From Cornus controversa (taxonomy: Eukaryota > Streptophyta > Magnoliopsida > Cornales > Cornaceae), in assembly GCA_026545225.1 (NCBI GenBank), contig CM048845.1, positions 79,784,533 to 79,848,532 of the forward strand: 64,000 bases of DNA, in the 5' to 3' direction. The position numbers and the translations under genes are program-made. The notes beneath the pieces were generated by a model, which was not told where the DNA came from, searched no databases, and saw only the letters and a program-made list of their open reading frames with translations. How positions within the stretch are numbered: position 1 is the stretch's first letter; the number at the start of each line of letters is the position of its first letter. Shown one piece after another: positions 32,792-43,818 of the stretch.

Positions 32792-35700
32792 CATGTAGTC
32801 ATCTGACTTTGAGAAGAGTATCTCTTTCAAGAGATTACATGATAGTAGAATCACTCAAGAAATCTAAGAAGCAATGGCTTATTTTCTTGCAACATATGTC
32901 AACGGTTTCAAATATACTTATCTCTGAACTTGTGAATATAACCGATATAGGTAGTGGTTTACCAGAATCATAGTATCTTGTCCCTGAATTGTGATTTACT
33001 TTTTTCAAGCAGTGAGGAAGAGGATCAAGAAATTATCCTGATTTTCCATAAGATTTACTCTGAAGTTAAACTTTTTTAAAAATCTCTCAAACATCCTTTA
33101 CCAGGGTTATAAACCCTAATGTTTCCAAACAAGTCATACCAAATGATTAATTTAACCTCAATGACATTATAACTATAAAAATTTGAATTAATAATATCAT
33201 TAAAAAAACACAAAATTATAAACCGAACCCCTTCTCTCTGTCTCTATTATATTCTTTTTGTAATTTTAATCAAATTTCAAGTATGTTGACCACAATTTTA
33301 ACCAAAGTTTACTTTATGTACAAAAAACTAAACCTCGGAAGAGGTTAGAACAATTTACCAAATACCTCATTAGTTCCAAAATTCTTAATTTTTTTAGATA
33401 TTCTAATTTTATAAGAAAACATACTCACTTTTGAAATTTCAAAACTATTCATTTAAAGTTCAAAATTTCATATTGTTAATTGAAAAATATTTTCAAATTG
33501 AGCAATATAGAATATTGAAGATAGATTGTTCAAATGGGATGTGAACTTGGGATAAATGGAAAACAAGGAACAAAATTTGAAACGGTGAGTACAAAGGAAA
33601 GAAATAGTTTGCACTTTGAACAAGCAAGTATTGCTTTGTCGGTTCGACATCCCATAAAATTGGAACCATACGGAGAAGATTAGCTTGGTCCCTCTGCACA
33701 TGGATGACACACACAAATAGAGGGAAAAAAAGGAAAAAAAAACGCAAGTCTTGCTTTGACCGTTTAGTAAGCCCGACGTTAAAATTTCATCGGCTTTGGA
33801 TAAAATGAATGATTAGCTGTTATAATCTACTTTATAACGATAAGGTCATATACTGGATCATACGCAAGAATATATTCTTTCCTCCCTAGTCCCACGTGGC
33901 CTACCTTAGTTTTACTTTATTTTATTTTATTAAAAAGACAAACTTTATCTATGATACTTCTAAATCTAACCGCTCATATTGCTACATATATATATACACT
34001 CTTTCATCATTCACGTGACAAATCTTATTAATATTATCCATCTCTAAATTACGCTTTAAGGAATACTCCCACCATCAACCATCCAAATTCCAAACTTGAG
34101 GACTTTCTCTAGAAAAATTCAGTAATTTAGGAAGTGCTTGGTTTACTTTTCTGTCGAGAGTTAAAAATTCAAAAATTGTACAACAAATTATTAATATTTT
34201 GGTCCGTTTCAAATTATTGATATTTTGATTCGTTTCTAAGAACCATTTTCAAAAAATTAAAAAAAAATCTGTTATAGTTATTTAAAATAACAATTCTGTT
34301 TATAAATTCTTTAAATTTGTTTTCTGAGTGACAAATCAAATCGATCTTAATTATTGTTACGTAGTCATCATTAGTTAGAAACTCGATGATGGTCACAATA
34401 GCTAAAACTAGAAAAATAATGACAATTTTATTTGAATTAAGTGACTTTTGAATAACAATTTTTTTAAAAATATTTATTCATCACTGCCAATATTTCACGA
34501 ATTTTGTACAAACAAAAATGTATTTAAAAGGTATTAGATATATTTCATATTCATGTCCGATGAATATGTTTCCGACACGAAAACTTCGCTATTTTTTTTA
34601 AGAATCAATGTTAACTTAGATCAACACAAGTCTTTTTCCTTCAATTCATATAAAGAATGATTTTTCTAATGCGTCGAGCCACTGACTTAAAAGTAAAAGC
34701 ATCTATATACCAATTCACTCATAAGGAATCTTATCAACCTTCCATTCAAGACTTCTGAGAATGACACGCTCCGAATTAATTGGGACTTTGTCAACGACAC
34801 TTACCAAAACCTGTGGATTTATCCACATGATAGCTACCGACTTTTTAGTCCCAATTCTATACGTCCACGTGCGTTATTTAATTTAGTTTGTACAAAGAAT
34901 GAAAAATTACAAGAGAACATCAGAGAGGGGGCTTAATTTTTTTTCCATTTATGAAAATTAAACACTTTTATTTTTCTAAAAAAAATCATTGATATAAAAA
35001 TGGTATATAATTTATTAAATGACGCAATATACTTTGTTGGGAGAAGTAGGAAGAAAGAAAAGGAAAAGGAAAAGGGGTGTATTAGTTGGGAGAGAATTAA
35101 AAGGGCATGATAAATAGTAATGGTGACATTTTGTGTTTGGATAAATAAGTAATACAAAGAAAAAAAATGATATTAAAAATACTACTATTGCTTAAATGGA
35201 GTGGTAATCACTAATTCCTGGCAATTTATTATTTCCTTTGAAATCATTTCAATTTTTAGAATATTAAAATTATTATTTTGGAGGCTGATAACTTCTCTTT
35301 CTCTCTCATTTCTTTTTTCTTTCTTTTTGACATTTATAAACCAAATATTCAATAAGTTCGCAAAGGTTGAGAGTTGAAGCCTCCGTAGGCCAATGACTTC
35401 CAACTCTTTATACTTGTTGAAAGTATCACATCACTAATATTATCGAATATTGTATATTTTCTTCATGTTTAAATTTATCGAGTACCACATCATCAGTATT
35501 TTGAAAATTATATATTTTCTTCACGTTTAAATCCTACAAAATTAAGATATATAGCAGGAGGAAAATTAGATAAATTATAAATTTTATTTTAGTTATTTTC
35601 AAATCTCATAAATTCTGCTCATTTTTATTATAATGATTTATAATAACGATTTTTAAATAATTCATTATAAAATTTAATTATAGTGGGATTTCGAATTCTA

Positions 35701-35930
35701 ACCATTCTAAAATAGTACTAGTAAGATTCTATTTCATAGTCAATATTTCATACCCAAACACAATATCTTTCAAATTTTCTCTCCCCTTCCGGCACACAAA
35801 ATAGGCATATTCCTACATCTTTTGAGACAATCCATCTCTATTCTCTACACGTTTGACTAAACCAACGGTATATATGAAACGCCCGCCTTTCTTTATCATC
35901 CTAATTACCCAACCCAATTTATGGATGGAT
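32792..35930. other. Intergenic region between DUO1-side repeats and the KUA1-like gene
   Basis: About 3.1 kb, AT-rich, with no supported gene; the minus-strand frames at 33468-33747 overlap each other and match no family I know. An imperfect direct repeat of about 60 bp (ATCACATC...TATTTTCTTCA(T/C)GTTTAAAT) occurs at about 35427-35530. From 35765 on it is probably promoter: CTCT-rich runs and a TATA-like TATATCTATATC at 35999. Confidence 0.4.
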
Positions 35931-36173
35931 TGTGTGATCCATGACACATGTTGTGCTGGGCCCCTTCTCTCTCTCTCTCTCTAACTTATTTTCTCTCTCT
36001 ATATCTATATCTCTCTCCTCCACACATCTACATTTTACTCCATAGGGAGAGAGAGAGAGAGAGAGAAAGAGAAATTCAATCGAAATCCGACCAGCCGACC
36101 AAAAGAAACCCTAGAATTCTTGAACACCACCACCAATTCACCAAACCCTAACCTAATCTCTCTTTCTCGGATC

Positions 36174-36179
36174 ATGTAA
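36174..36179 (+). promoter_or_regulatory. AUG-UAA minimal upstream ORF in the KUA1-like leader
   Basis: ATGTAA occurs 79 nt before the main ATG. AUG immediately followed by a stop is a recognised regulatory unit in plants: AUGUAA in the NIP5;1 leader stalls ribosomes in response to boron. Alternatively the GTAAG inside it is the donor of a very short leader intron ending TTCTAG at 36236 (61 nt), which would remove it. Confidence 0.5.
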
Positions 36180-36252
36180 GCTCTTCGTTCTCTGTACTAC
36201 CCTTTCGATTCTCATTCTGCTTAATTCGGTTTCTAGACCCGAAAAAGCGATC

Positions 36253-39200
36253 ATGACGCGACGGTGCTCGCATTGCAGTCACAATGGCCATAATTCTCGG
36301 ACCTGTCCGAATCGAGGAGTCAAGCTATTTGGGGTCCGATTGACCGATGGTTTGATCCGGAAGAGTGCCAGTATGGGTAACTTGACCCACTATACTGGAT
36401 CTGGTAACAATACACCTCAGAACGGCGTTGTCGGCAACAATCACGACTCTCCGGCTGACACACCCGATCATGGCGCCGCCGATGGTTATGCGTCGGAGGA
36501 TTTTGTTACCGGTTCGTCGTCAAGTCGGGAAAGAAAGAAAGGTTCGAATTTCCTAGTACATACATATATATACATATACATATATACATTTATGAATTTA
36601 TGTTTTTGTTTATTTGGATACCTCAATGATTTAAGTTGCAAGAGAGTAGATCCTTTGTACTTATTGTTGTTTTGGTGATTTTGTGAAGAATCAATTTTGG
36701 AATAGAAGGAGACAAGTTTCTTCTCTGAAATTAATCTTGATTTGGTTCTTCTTACTCTAATTTTATGTGAACACTGTTTGTTTGGTGAGAAGTTGGAAAA
36801 CTAAAGAAACTACAATTTTGGGTTTTATGATTTAATTCTTTTGATTTCTAGAAAAATGAAGAAATCAACACAATTGAAAAGTTGTATATCAGGCTGAGTT
36901 GAGTAGAGGGTTGTTTTTTCTAGTTCGGATAGTAAAAATGATATGGAAATGTAATTCTTTGCTTTCCTACACTTTCAATCAGCAGATAGGTACTTTACCA
37001 ATAGTACATGTGTACATGTCATGATCTACAATTGGAGTTAAAGAGAAATATTTTTTTCTTAGCTATTTTGCTAATATTTGAACTTTGAATTTTACTGCTT
37101 TGGTTTGATATGATTTATGTTGCATTTTTCAGTGTAAATAGTGATATACTGAAGTTAGTGCTGGTAACTTTTCTTCCTCACAGGGGACCTGGACAATTTT
37201 CTTTTTTGGGTCAATAAACAGTAATTTGCACTAAAATGCTACATGGTAGTCTTTCTTCTTCTTCCTTTTTGTGTTTTGGTATGCCCCTTATGTGGACTTG
37301 AGCCTTCTACCTCTTAGATAGGAAGTAGAGGAGATACCACTAGAACTAAGCTTTTGGTAAAGTGGTAGTGTTTCAAGTATGATATTGAGTTATATTTTTA
37401 ATAGGTGATTAAAACTTCACTCTTACAATATATTATGGTTTGATTAAGGCGAGATTTGTGTTCCCATTGATGTTAATTATTTGAGATAGTGTCGCAAACT
37501 AGCTTTTAAGCATATGATGAAGTGGTCATTCTTGCCTTCGGGCTCTCGAGTCACGAAGTCCTTTTAATCTGTAACAACAGAGATTGTTGGCGATTTTGTC
37601 ATAGAGGCTACAAATAAAGGATTTATCTTAGCGAAGCTCCAATTCTTTTGTGGACTTCAATCTTAAGATGGTAATTCTTATGTGGATATTGATTAAAATA
37701 GATATATTTTCGTTAGTACGCTTCAATAATTTATATGAGTTTGACTCGTTTGAGAATGGAAGATATTGGCTATTTTATAGTCTCTCTGTGTTGAAGTTTA
37801 TTAGTTTGGCAGTAATGTGACACACCTTAAAACTTTTTCATTGTCTTCAATATTCTAGTTCCACCATTCTAGTACGCTTCAATAATTTATGTGGGTGTCA
37901 TTTTTCGTTTTTTGTTAGGTAAGTCGTGTAATCTGCTTTGTTATGTGGATTAGGTTATTCTTGGTCATCCACTCGATGCATATAATTTTTGTGACACATA
38001 TATCTTGTCTCCTATATTGTACATGACTATGTATTGCAGCAGGTGTTCCGTGGACTGAAGAGGAACACAGGATGTTCTTACTTGGCTTGCAAAAGCTTGG
38101 CAAAGGTGATTGGCGAGGAATAGCACGCAATTATGTAATGACAAGAACCCCCACTCAGGTGGCCAGCCATGCCCAGAAATATTTTATCAGGCAAAGCAAT
38201 GTTTCTAGGAGAAAGAGACGGTCCAGCCTGTTCGACATTGTAGCAGATGAAGTTAGTACTTTTATCTATACAGATAACTGCATGATACAGGCATTTAATT
38301 ATGCATACATATATATTTTATATCAGTACCCATATCTTTAATGAGGATTATTTATGGCTATGGATAACATTGTCAAGTGAATTGTTGATACTTGTTTTTG
38401 GCGAGATAATATTATTATGGGATTTTCCAATCCTCGTCCACAGGACCATAAAGAACATTTATGGCATGATCATGCACATGACATGTGACAATTGCAAGTC
38501 AATTGACCAAGGTTGTCAGGTTTGGGATTCTACATAGGATCGATGGAAGGTCCATAGGATCGGGATCGAGATCGAGGATCGTAAGATTCCATAAAATTAC
38601 TATAAAAATAACTTTCTAAATAAAATTATTTTCATATAAATAGAGAGTAAGGCTAAACACAATATCATCAACATTCGGGCAAAAATCAATTAACATTAAA
38701 AGATACTAAGAGAGACACATGAGAAACACTTAAACTAATTTTTTGATTTCCTCTATTATGCAAGAACGTCAACATAACAGTCGAGCAGTTCTTTTCACAA
38801 AAGCAATTAAGGCAAAGCCTAAACAAAGAGAAAAAAGAAACAAAGAAATAGAGAGGGAAAATAACAATTTAGTTGCTTAATTATTTGAGCAATTAAGGCA
38901 AAGCCTAAGCAAAGAGAAAAAATGAACAAAGAAATAGAGAGAAAAGAACAATATAGTTGCCTGAATATCTGAGCAATTTTGTTGGAAATACTAGTTTATG
39001 GTTAAAAAGAAGAACAAAACAGATAGAGAGAGAATAGAAGGGAAAAAACAAAGTTTCTCTTTTTTGTTCAAAATGGGAAAATAATTGGTGGAGAAACTGA
39101 GCTCTCTTTGTTTTTTGTTTTGAGTTGGATCGTGTTTACCTTTGAAGTTAGGCTTCTGCTTTTTGTTCTTTTTACATGCAATTAGGGTAATTCGTTGGAC

Positions 39201-40426
39201 TTCATATTTAAAAACCTTAAATTTCTTTGCCAAGAATTGGTTGTAAGCCCAAATATATCCAGAAAAGAACAAAACAACATGATTTAGTAGGGGATTGGTA
39301 GAATCGTAAGATGGCGCCATATTTGCGCTGAGAAGGGGAAAGAGAAAACAAATGGTCTCAATCTTCCTTTTCTGATTGAAAGTAGCAAGCCACTCCACTA
39401 AGATTTTACAAGATTCTACAATCCTAACTCCGATCCTACTACGATCCTGCTTCCAAATGATTCTTCATGTGATCTGGATTTTAGCTATTTGGGATTGTCC
39501 GATTTTAACAAGTATGCAATTGACCCATCTCTCTGTGGTTTCCTCCCTGGGTGTGAAGAACCAACTCTTTTGAACATTTTTGGTTTGTTATCTATTGACT
39601 CCAGTGTAAATAATAATCATTCATTCCTTTATTGCTTGGTATGCATATCTTCTTTAGACTTGCCTCAGTGCCTTCCACTTCCTCTGGGTCAAATGTGCAA
39701 TGTGTGCATATGAATATATGATTTTTCTGTTTTTAGCCTTTAGGATACGATGTTGATGTTTCCTTCTGCAAGGTTATGTTAAGATGTCTATGGTTAAGTT
39801 TGTGTTTCACTTGCAATGCAAATTTGTTATTTTAAAGTAAGTATTATTATTATTTATTTCTTTTCTGTGTTTTTCTTTGTACTTGTATGCATATATCATT
39901 GCTGTATCTTGCATCTTTGTAGTCAGTCGACACTCCAATGATATCACAAGATTTCTTCGCCAACCCTCAACAAGGTGAGACGCAAAGCAACAACCTGTTG
40001 CCTGCTGCTCCTGCTTTGGATGAAGAATGTGAATCAATGGATTCCGCCAACTCAAATGATGGAGAAGCTGTCCTTCCAAATCCAGATAGCTCGCAATTGC
40101 ATTATCCAGTTGTATTTCCTGCTTATGTCCCTCCATTCTTCCCATATTCTTTTCCGTTTTGGTCAGGGTACGGTACAGAGCCACCTAAAACGGAGACTCA
40201 TGAAGTGCTTAAGCCAACAGCAGTACATTCGAAGAGCCCAATCAATGTTGATGAGCTGGTAGGCATGTCAAAACTAACTTTGGGGGAATCTCTTGGCAAT
40301 GCAGAATCGTCCTCTCTCTCACTGAAATTGCTTGAAGGCTCTACTCGGCAGTCAGCTTTTCATGCTAATCCTGGCTCTGGCAGTTCAGGCATGAACTCGA
40401 GCAGCAACGCGATCCATGCAGTCTAG
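36253..40426 (+). CDS. KUA1: KUA1/MYBS3-like single-MYB (SHAQKYF) transcriptional repressor
   Basis: Exons 36253-36541, 38043-38251 and 39923-40426 join to 333 codons. Residues 5-18 form a CX2CX4HX4C zinc knuckle; residues 24-30 are the repressive KLFGVRL motif; residues 97-147 are the single MYB repeat ([20 protein letters not shown]) ending in SHAQKYF at 138-144, followed by [12 protein letters not shown]. The C-terminus keeps the KUA1 blocks [27 protein letters not shown] and an EAR-type LSLKL at 298-302. KUA1/MYBH in Arabidopsis is a nuclear repressor acting on cell expansion and senescence; rice MYBS3 acts in sugar and cold responses. The gene stands alone. Introns are 1.5 and 1.67 kb, the second carrying a probable insertion. 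The second exon's acceptor is a tandem CAGCAG, so a one-residue (Ala) isoform is possible. The leader has CT and GA repeats and an AUG-UAA. Confidence 0.92.
38510..39440. mobile_element. Probable degenerate insertion in intron 2 of the KUA1-like gene
   Basis: The block opens CAAGGTTGTCAGGTTTGGGA followed by repeated TAGGATCG motifs (38530-38585). It ends with GATCCTA / CGATCCT motifs in the opposite orientation (39425-39450), which suggests a decayed DNA element. Inside, 38803-38888 and 38889-38972 are two tandem copies of an 84-86-bp unit starting GCAATTAAGGCAAAGCCTAA, and a third begins at 38973. I find no clean target duplication. Confidence 0.35.
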
Positions 40427-41534
40427 AAGTTAAAAGGAGTACTGCATCGAATTTGTAGGTTAGCTCAGTGATGGTGGGCTCTGGACAAATTTATGTTAAT
40501 ACAAGACACAATAATAGTCTGGTCTCAGTTATAGGTTTTTTTGTTGAAGCAGCTTAATATGCTTGGCTTTTAGGAATCCCCAAGTTAATGATGCCAGTTC
40601 TTGTAGACTGTAGCAACTTCTGTCAGAAATTATTTGAATCCTTTAACAATTTGTGTTAATTTATTATGTTTATTTCTTCAGTGTTTTATGTGTTTTTATT
40701 TAAAACTTCAGAAGTTATCAAATTCTTTTAACAGAAGATTTCTTATTTTTTGTGCTTGGGAGCAGTTCTTCTATTACCTACAAAATGAGTAGTTCGTTTA
40801 ATTTTCGGTAAGAAATCAAAACTACTTTATTTTTTTGCGTTTTGTCACCAGAAAACTAGAACCATCTCAAATTGAATACAAATAGTAGAAAGCTATGCTC
40901 CTGTAAATTAGAAAATTCGAACAGTTTGATGAAGATTTCATGGCCAACAGAGTGTTGATTGTGCATGTGGAAAAGGTGAAAGAAAGGGTCATTATTTTCC
41001 TTCTGGTTTTCTTCCAGCATGTTGCTCTCAGATGGAAGAAAAGCTGAGAAAATGAGAGCTGCTCTGTTTAGTTAAACCTTTATTCTCTGTTTAATTTGTT
41101 TTAAACTATTTGAAAAGAAGTGATGTCATGTTGCAAAGTTTAGATGGACTTTTTTGGATATGCCTCCATCCTTGCTGAGTATGAATTTTAGGGCTACACC
41201 CATCATCTTGGAATGGTCTTAATACCCAGTCTGAGACATGATCAATAGCTTGATGTTTCACTTCTTTCCCTTTTCAACCTTTTTCCCCTCCAATTTTGAT
41301 TTATTTTTCTCACACTGTTCATAACCAAACTCTGGTATTAAAAAAAAATCAAAATATATTAGTTTAGACCAATCTTTTTTGTTGGTGAGAGACCCTTAAC
41401 TCGTTTCTTTTTCTTTTCCTTTTCCTAATACATTTAAGAATACAACTCCCACCCAGAACACAATACAAAGTGTAGTACCACCTAAAACCACAAACCATTG
41501 CTTAATCCCCTTCAGTTACAGAGGCAGTATATGA
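40427..41534. other. 3' flanks between two convergent genes
   Basis: It includes the 3' untranslated regions of the KUA1-like gene (plus strand) and the 41535-42050 gene (minus strand). No repeat end or further gene recognised. Confidence 0.5.
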
Positions 41535-42050
41535 TCACCGGAATGCTCGCCTATGATTCTCTGATTCGGCCAGTCCCACAGCATTTGAAGTCTGCATCGC
41601 AGCAATCCACCTGCTGTCAGCAAATATATGACTGGGGGATATGTAGGATGGCAGAAGAATTGATACTAGAGATACCACTGTAAGCAATCCAAACACCATC
41701 ATGCTACAGTGGACTACCCCGGTATAAGTTGGAGAGGGATGAGTCGATGAAAATCTCAGCTCAGCATCATACGCCCAACAATACATGACCAAACTTGCAA
41801 CGGCAATCAACATGGTTTTGGGGTGTGTTTCAAATGGAGAATCAGCCTTCCCTTGATACATCAATAGGAGAAAGTTGAGCAGCACCGGGACAGTGAAGGC
41901 CAAAATGATGGGCCGAGAGGTGGGTGCAGGTGCACGCTGTTCTTGAGAGAAGTAGAATCCCATGGTGATGAATGCCACATTGAGCTGCTGTCCTGGGTAG
42001 CTTCTCTGTAGCCGATGGAAAGAGAGGTTTGTTCTTGCAGTTTCAGCCAT
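41535..42050 (-). CDS. Unassigned small plant membrane protein, single exon
   Basis: 171 residues, ATG to TGA. I do not recognise a named family. Visible features: a polar N-terminus (residues 1-45), then hydrophobic segments at about 47-65 (PIILAFTVPVLLNFLLLMY), 80-96 (MLIAVASLVMYCWAY) and 110-134 (VVHCSMMVFGLLTVVSLVSI). A polar tail ends HRRAFR. It thus resembles a small integral membrane protein with three, possibly four, spans and no signal peptide. Codon use is mixed GC, unlike the AT-rich surrounding frames, which is why I accept it as a gene. It converges with the KUA1-like gene. The leader continues to about 42180, where CTTTTT-rich sequence follows. Subcellular site and function unknown. 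Confidence 0.65.
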   Translation of the reverse strand: MAETARTNLSFHRLQRSYPGQQLNVAFITMGFYFSQEQRAPAPTSRPIILAFTVPVLLNFLLLMYQGKADSPFETHPKTMLIAVASLVMYCWAYDAELRFSSTHPSPTYTGVVHCSMMVFGLLTVVSLVSILLPSYISPSHIFADSRWIAAMQTSNAVGLAESENHRRAFR

Positions 42051-43120
42051 CAGAAGAGTATGATCACGAGAAATCTGAAGAAGATAGATTATAAATTTGA
42101 GTTATAACAAAAATAAAATTCATGAAACATTGGAGTAGATCAAGAACGAGGGGGGAGAGAGTGCATTACCAGTGTTTCTTAATATAGCTTTTTTTTCTTT
42201 TCACAGTTTGTATTTTGCATCACTGGTCTTTCTTTTATAGCTGCAAAAAGAAATTTCCAAGGAAACAAAAGCTTGGGGAATGCTTAGTCATCTATTGCAA
42301 GTGTTTTAAAGGCCAAAGGACTCAAAAGGAACATCACGAGACAATTTCTGTAAGGTTCAAAAGGTTCTATGAATGACCACCCTGTATTGGAAATTTTCGG
42401 AGGGGTTTAAAGGTTCAAGACATGGGTATTTAACTTTTTGTAGTCTAAACTAAAGTGCAAACGTGGGCTTGAAATGGTTTAGCTCCCTTTGACATATCTG
42501 GAATAAAAATGACAAAAACATTATACTATATATATATATATCGTTGACGTTAATTTTAAATAATGAGTTACCTTTTCATGAAGACTATAGTGACAAAGGT
42601 TGGGGGTTCTATTTGTTCTATGGACTTGGGGTTCTTGTTGAGATGGTTTCCTGGAAGTTTACAGAAATTCTAGCGCGTAGTTTGTGCTTGTGGAGGTTGG
42701 GGGCGTTTCGTGAAGATTTTACAAAATAGGGGCTTTGACTAATTGTTCACGAGTCATGACAATCTCAGGCTTCTTAGTTCTCAGCTATGAACCCAAGGAC
42801 TAGGATGAACCTTCAACAATCTTATCCCTGGAATGGTCCCACAATTGTACGTTTGAGGTAGAAAGTCCTTACAGATTTCATGCCTTTATATATATATATA
42901 TATAAAGGCATGAAATTATACCATTGATTTCTCCCATTAGACATTTTTGTTGGACTGATTTAAGGTAATTGAATGTGAGTATAAGCATATTTCATCTTTA
43001 ATTTTAGTAGATGAGTTTTAAGATTAACCATTCAATTTGCAAGTTATTGGAACTCCAAAGAGGTTTCAAGTAAAAAATGTACAAAAATAATTACTATATG
43101 AGGTTGTTGCTGTTTTAATT
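42051..43120. other. Upstream flank of the membrane-protein gene
   Basis: Probable promoter and leader of the minus-strand gene up to about 42500, then AT-rich spacer. It holds a perfect 42-bp palindrome (42875-42916). The frame at 42544-42729 has no recognised motif. Confidence 0.4.
42875..42916. repeat. Perfect 42-bp palindrome with a (TA)n centre
   Basis: ATTTCATGCCTTTATATATA is followed by its exact reverse complement around a TA-repeat centre at 42895/42896. Every one of the 21 arm bases pairs. Confidence 0.95.
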
Positions 43121-43316
43121 TGTTAGATAATATATTTAATATTCTGTTGTTTTCTATCTTATTTCTCTCCTAATTCATCTAGGATTCCTAGTTTGATTAG
43201 GATTTCTTATCTCCTAAATAAACTTGGTCTCTAAGATTATGCGCCTATAAATAGGCCTTTAAGGATCAATCAATATCAATTCAATAAAATACAATTATCT
43301 TTCTTTATTTCAAATA
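43121..43316 (+). repeat. Copia-type LTR remnant
   Basis: It begins TGTTAGATAATAT, has a promoter-like CTATAAATAGGCC (43246) and is followed at 43317 by TGGTATC, the start of the usual Copia primer-binding site. No internal Copia sequence follows; the next bases are plastid-derived. A similar LTR of about the same length is at 46779-46975. Fossil, no intact element. Confidence 0.6.
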
Positions 43317-43322
43317 TGGTAT

Positions 43323-43613
43323 CCGCAAAGGCTATGAACTTAGAAATGGAAAGTAATTTGAAGAATTGACCTTAAATCTTTGTGTACTGACCCCTAATCA
43401 AATTGTTTGGGATTCAGAAGTGAAAGAAATCATTTTATCTACTAATAGTGGTCAAATTAGTGTATTATCAAATCATGCCCCTACTGCCATAACCGTAGAT
43501 ATAGGTATTTTGAGAATACGCCTTAACGAACAATGGTTAACGATGGCGCTGAATGGTGGTTTTGCTAGAATAGGCAATAATGAGATCACTGTTTTGTAAA
43601 TGATGCGAAGAAG
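43323..43613 (+). pseudogene. Nuclear copy of plastid DNA: atpB 3' end and atpE 5' part (NUPT)
   Basis: 43323-43367 encodes [14 protein letters not shown], the C-terminus of plastid atpB, running directly into atpE as in the plastid genome. The atpE part encodes [20 protein letters not shown] and onward to [14 protein letters not shown], nearly the plastid protein. The atpE start is TTG instead of ATG, internal substitutions are present (for example [11 protein letters not shown]), and a frame change occurs just before VNDA. It ends near 43613, after about 60% of atpE, so it cannot make the epsilon subunit. The left junction abuts a Copia LTR/primer-binding remnant. Confidence 0.92.
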
Positions 43614-43622
43614 GGCATCGGC

Positions 43623-43818
43623 TGACAAAAATTGATATATTCATTCAAATTATATTTTTGTTTACATGGGAAACAATATGTAACCAGAATAGAAACCTAG
43701 CTAATCTCGGATATATAACTATGGCTAGAATCACACACTCATTTATCTACGGGATATTATAGATATGAATTTTCTATAATTTCTCGTGGTTGTTTCTAAA
43801 GATAAACTCATGCCAACA
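43623..43818 (-). repeat. 3' LTR of the short Copia element
   Basis: 196 bp; on the minus strand starts TGTTGGCATGAGTTTATC and ends TTTTTGTCA. Preceded on that strand by a purine tract. Confidence 0.88.

Noticed and set aside
28280-40426. DUO1 and the KUA1-like gene as a MYB gene cluster
   Set aside because: They belong to unrelated MYB subfamilies (R2R3 versus single SHAQKYF repeat) and are 6.5 kb apart with repeats between; their proximity looks accidental.
43366-43599. A functional ATP synthase epsilon gene
   Set aside because: It lacks an ATG, is cut after about 60% of the protein and is embedded in nuclear repeats; it is a plastid DNA fragment.
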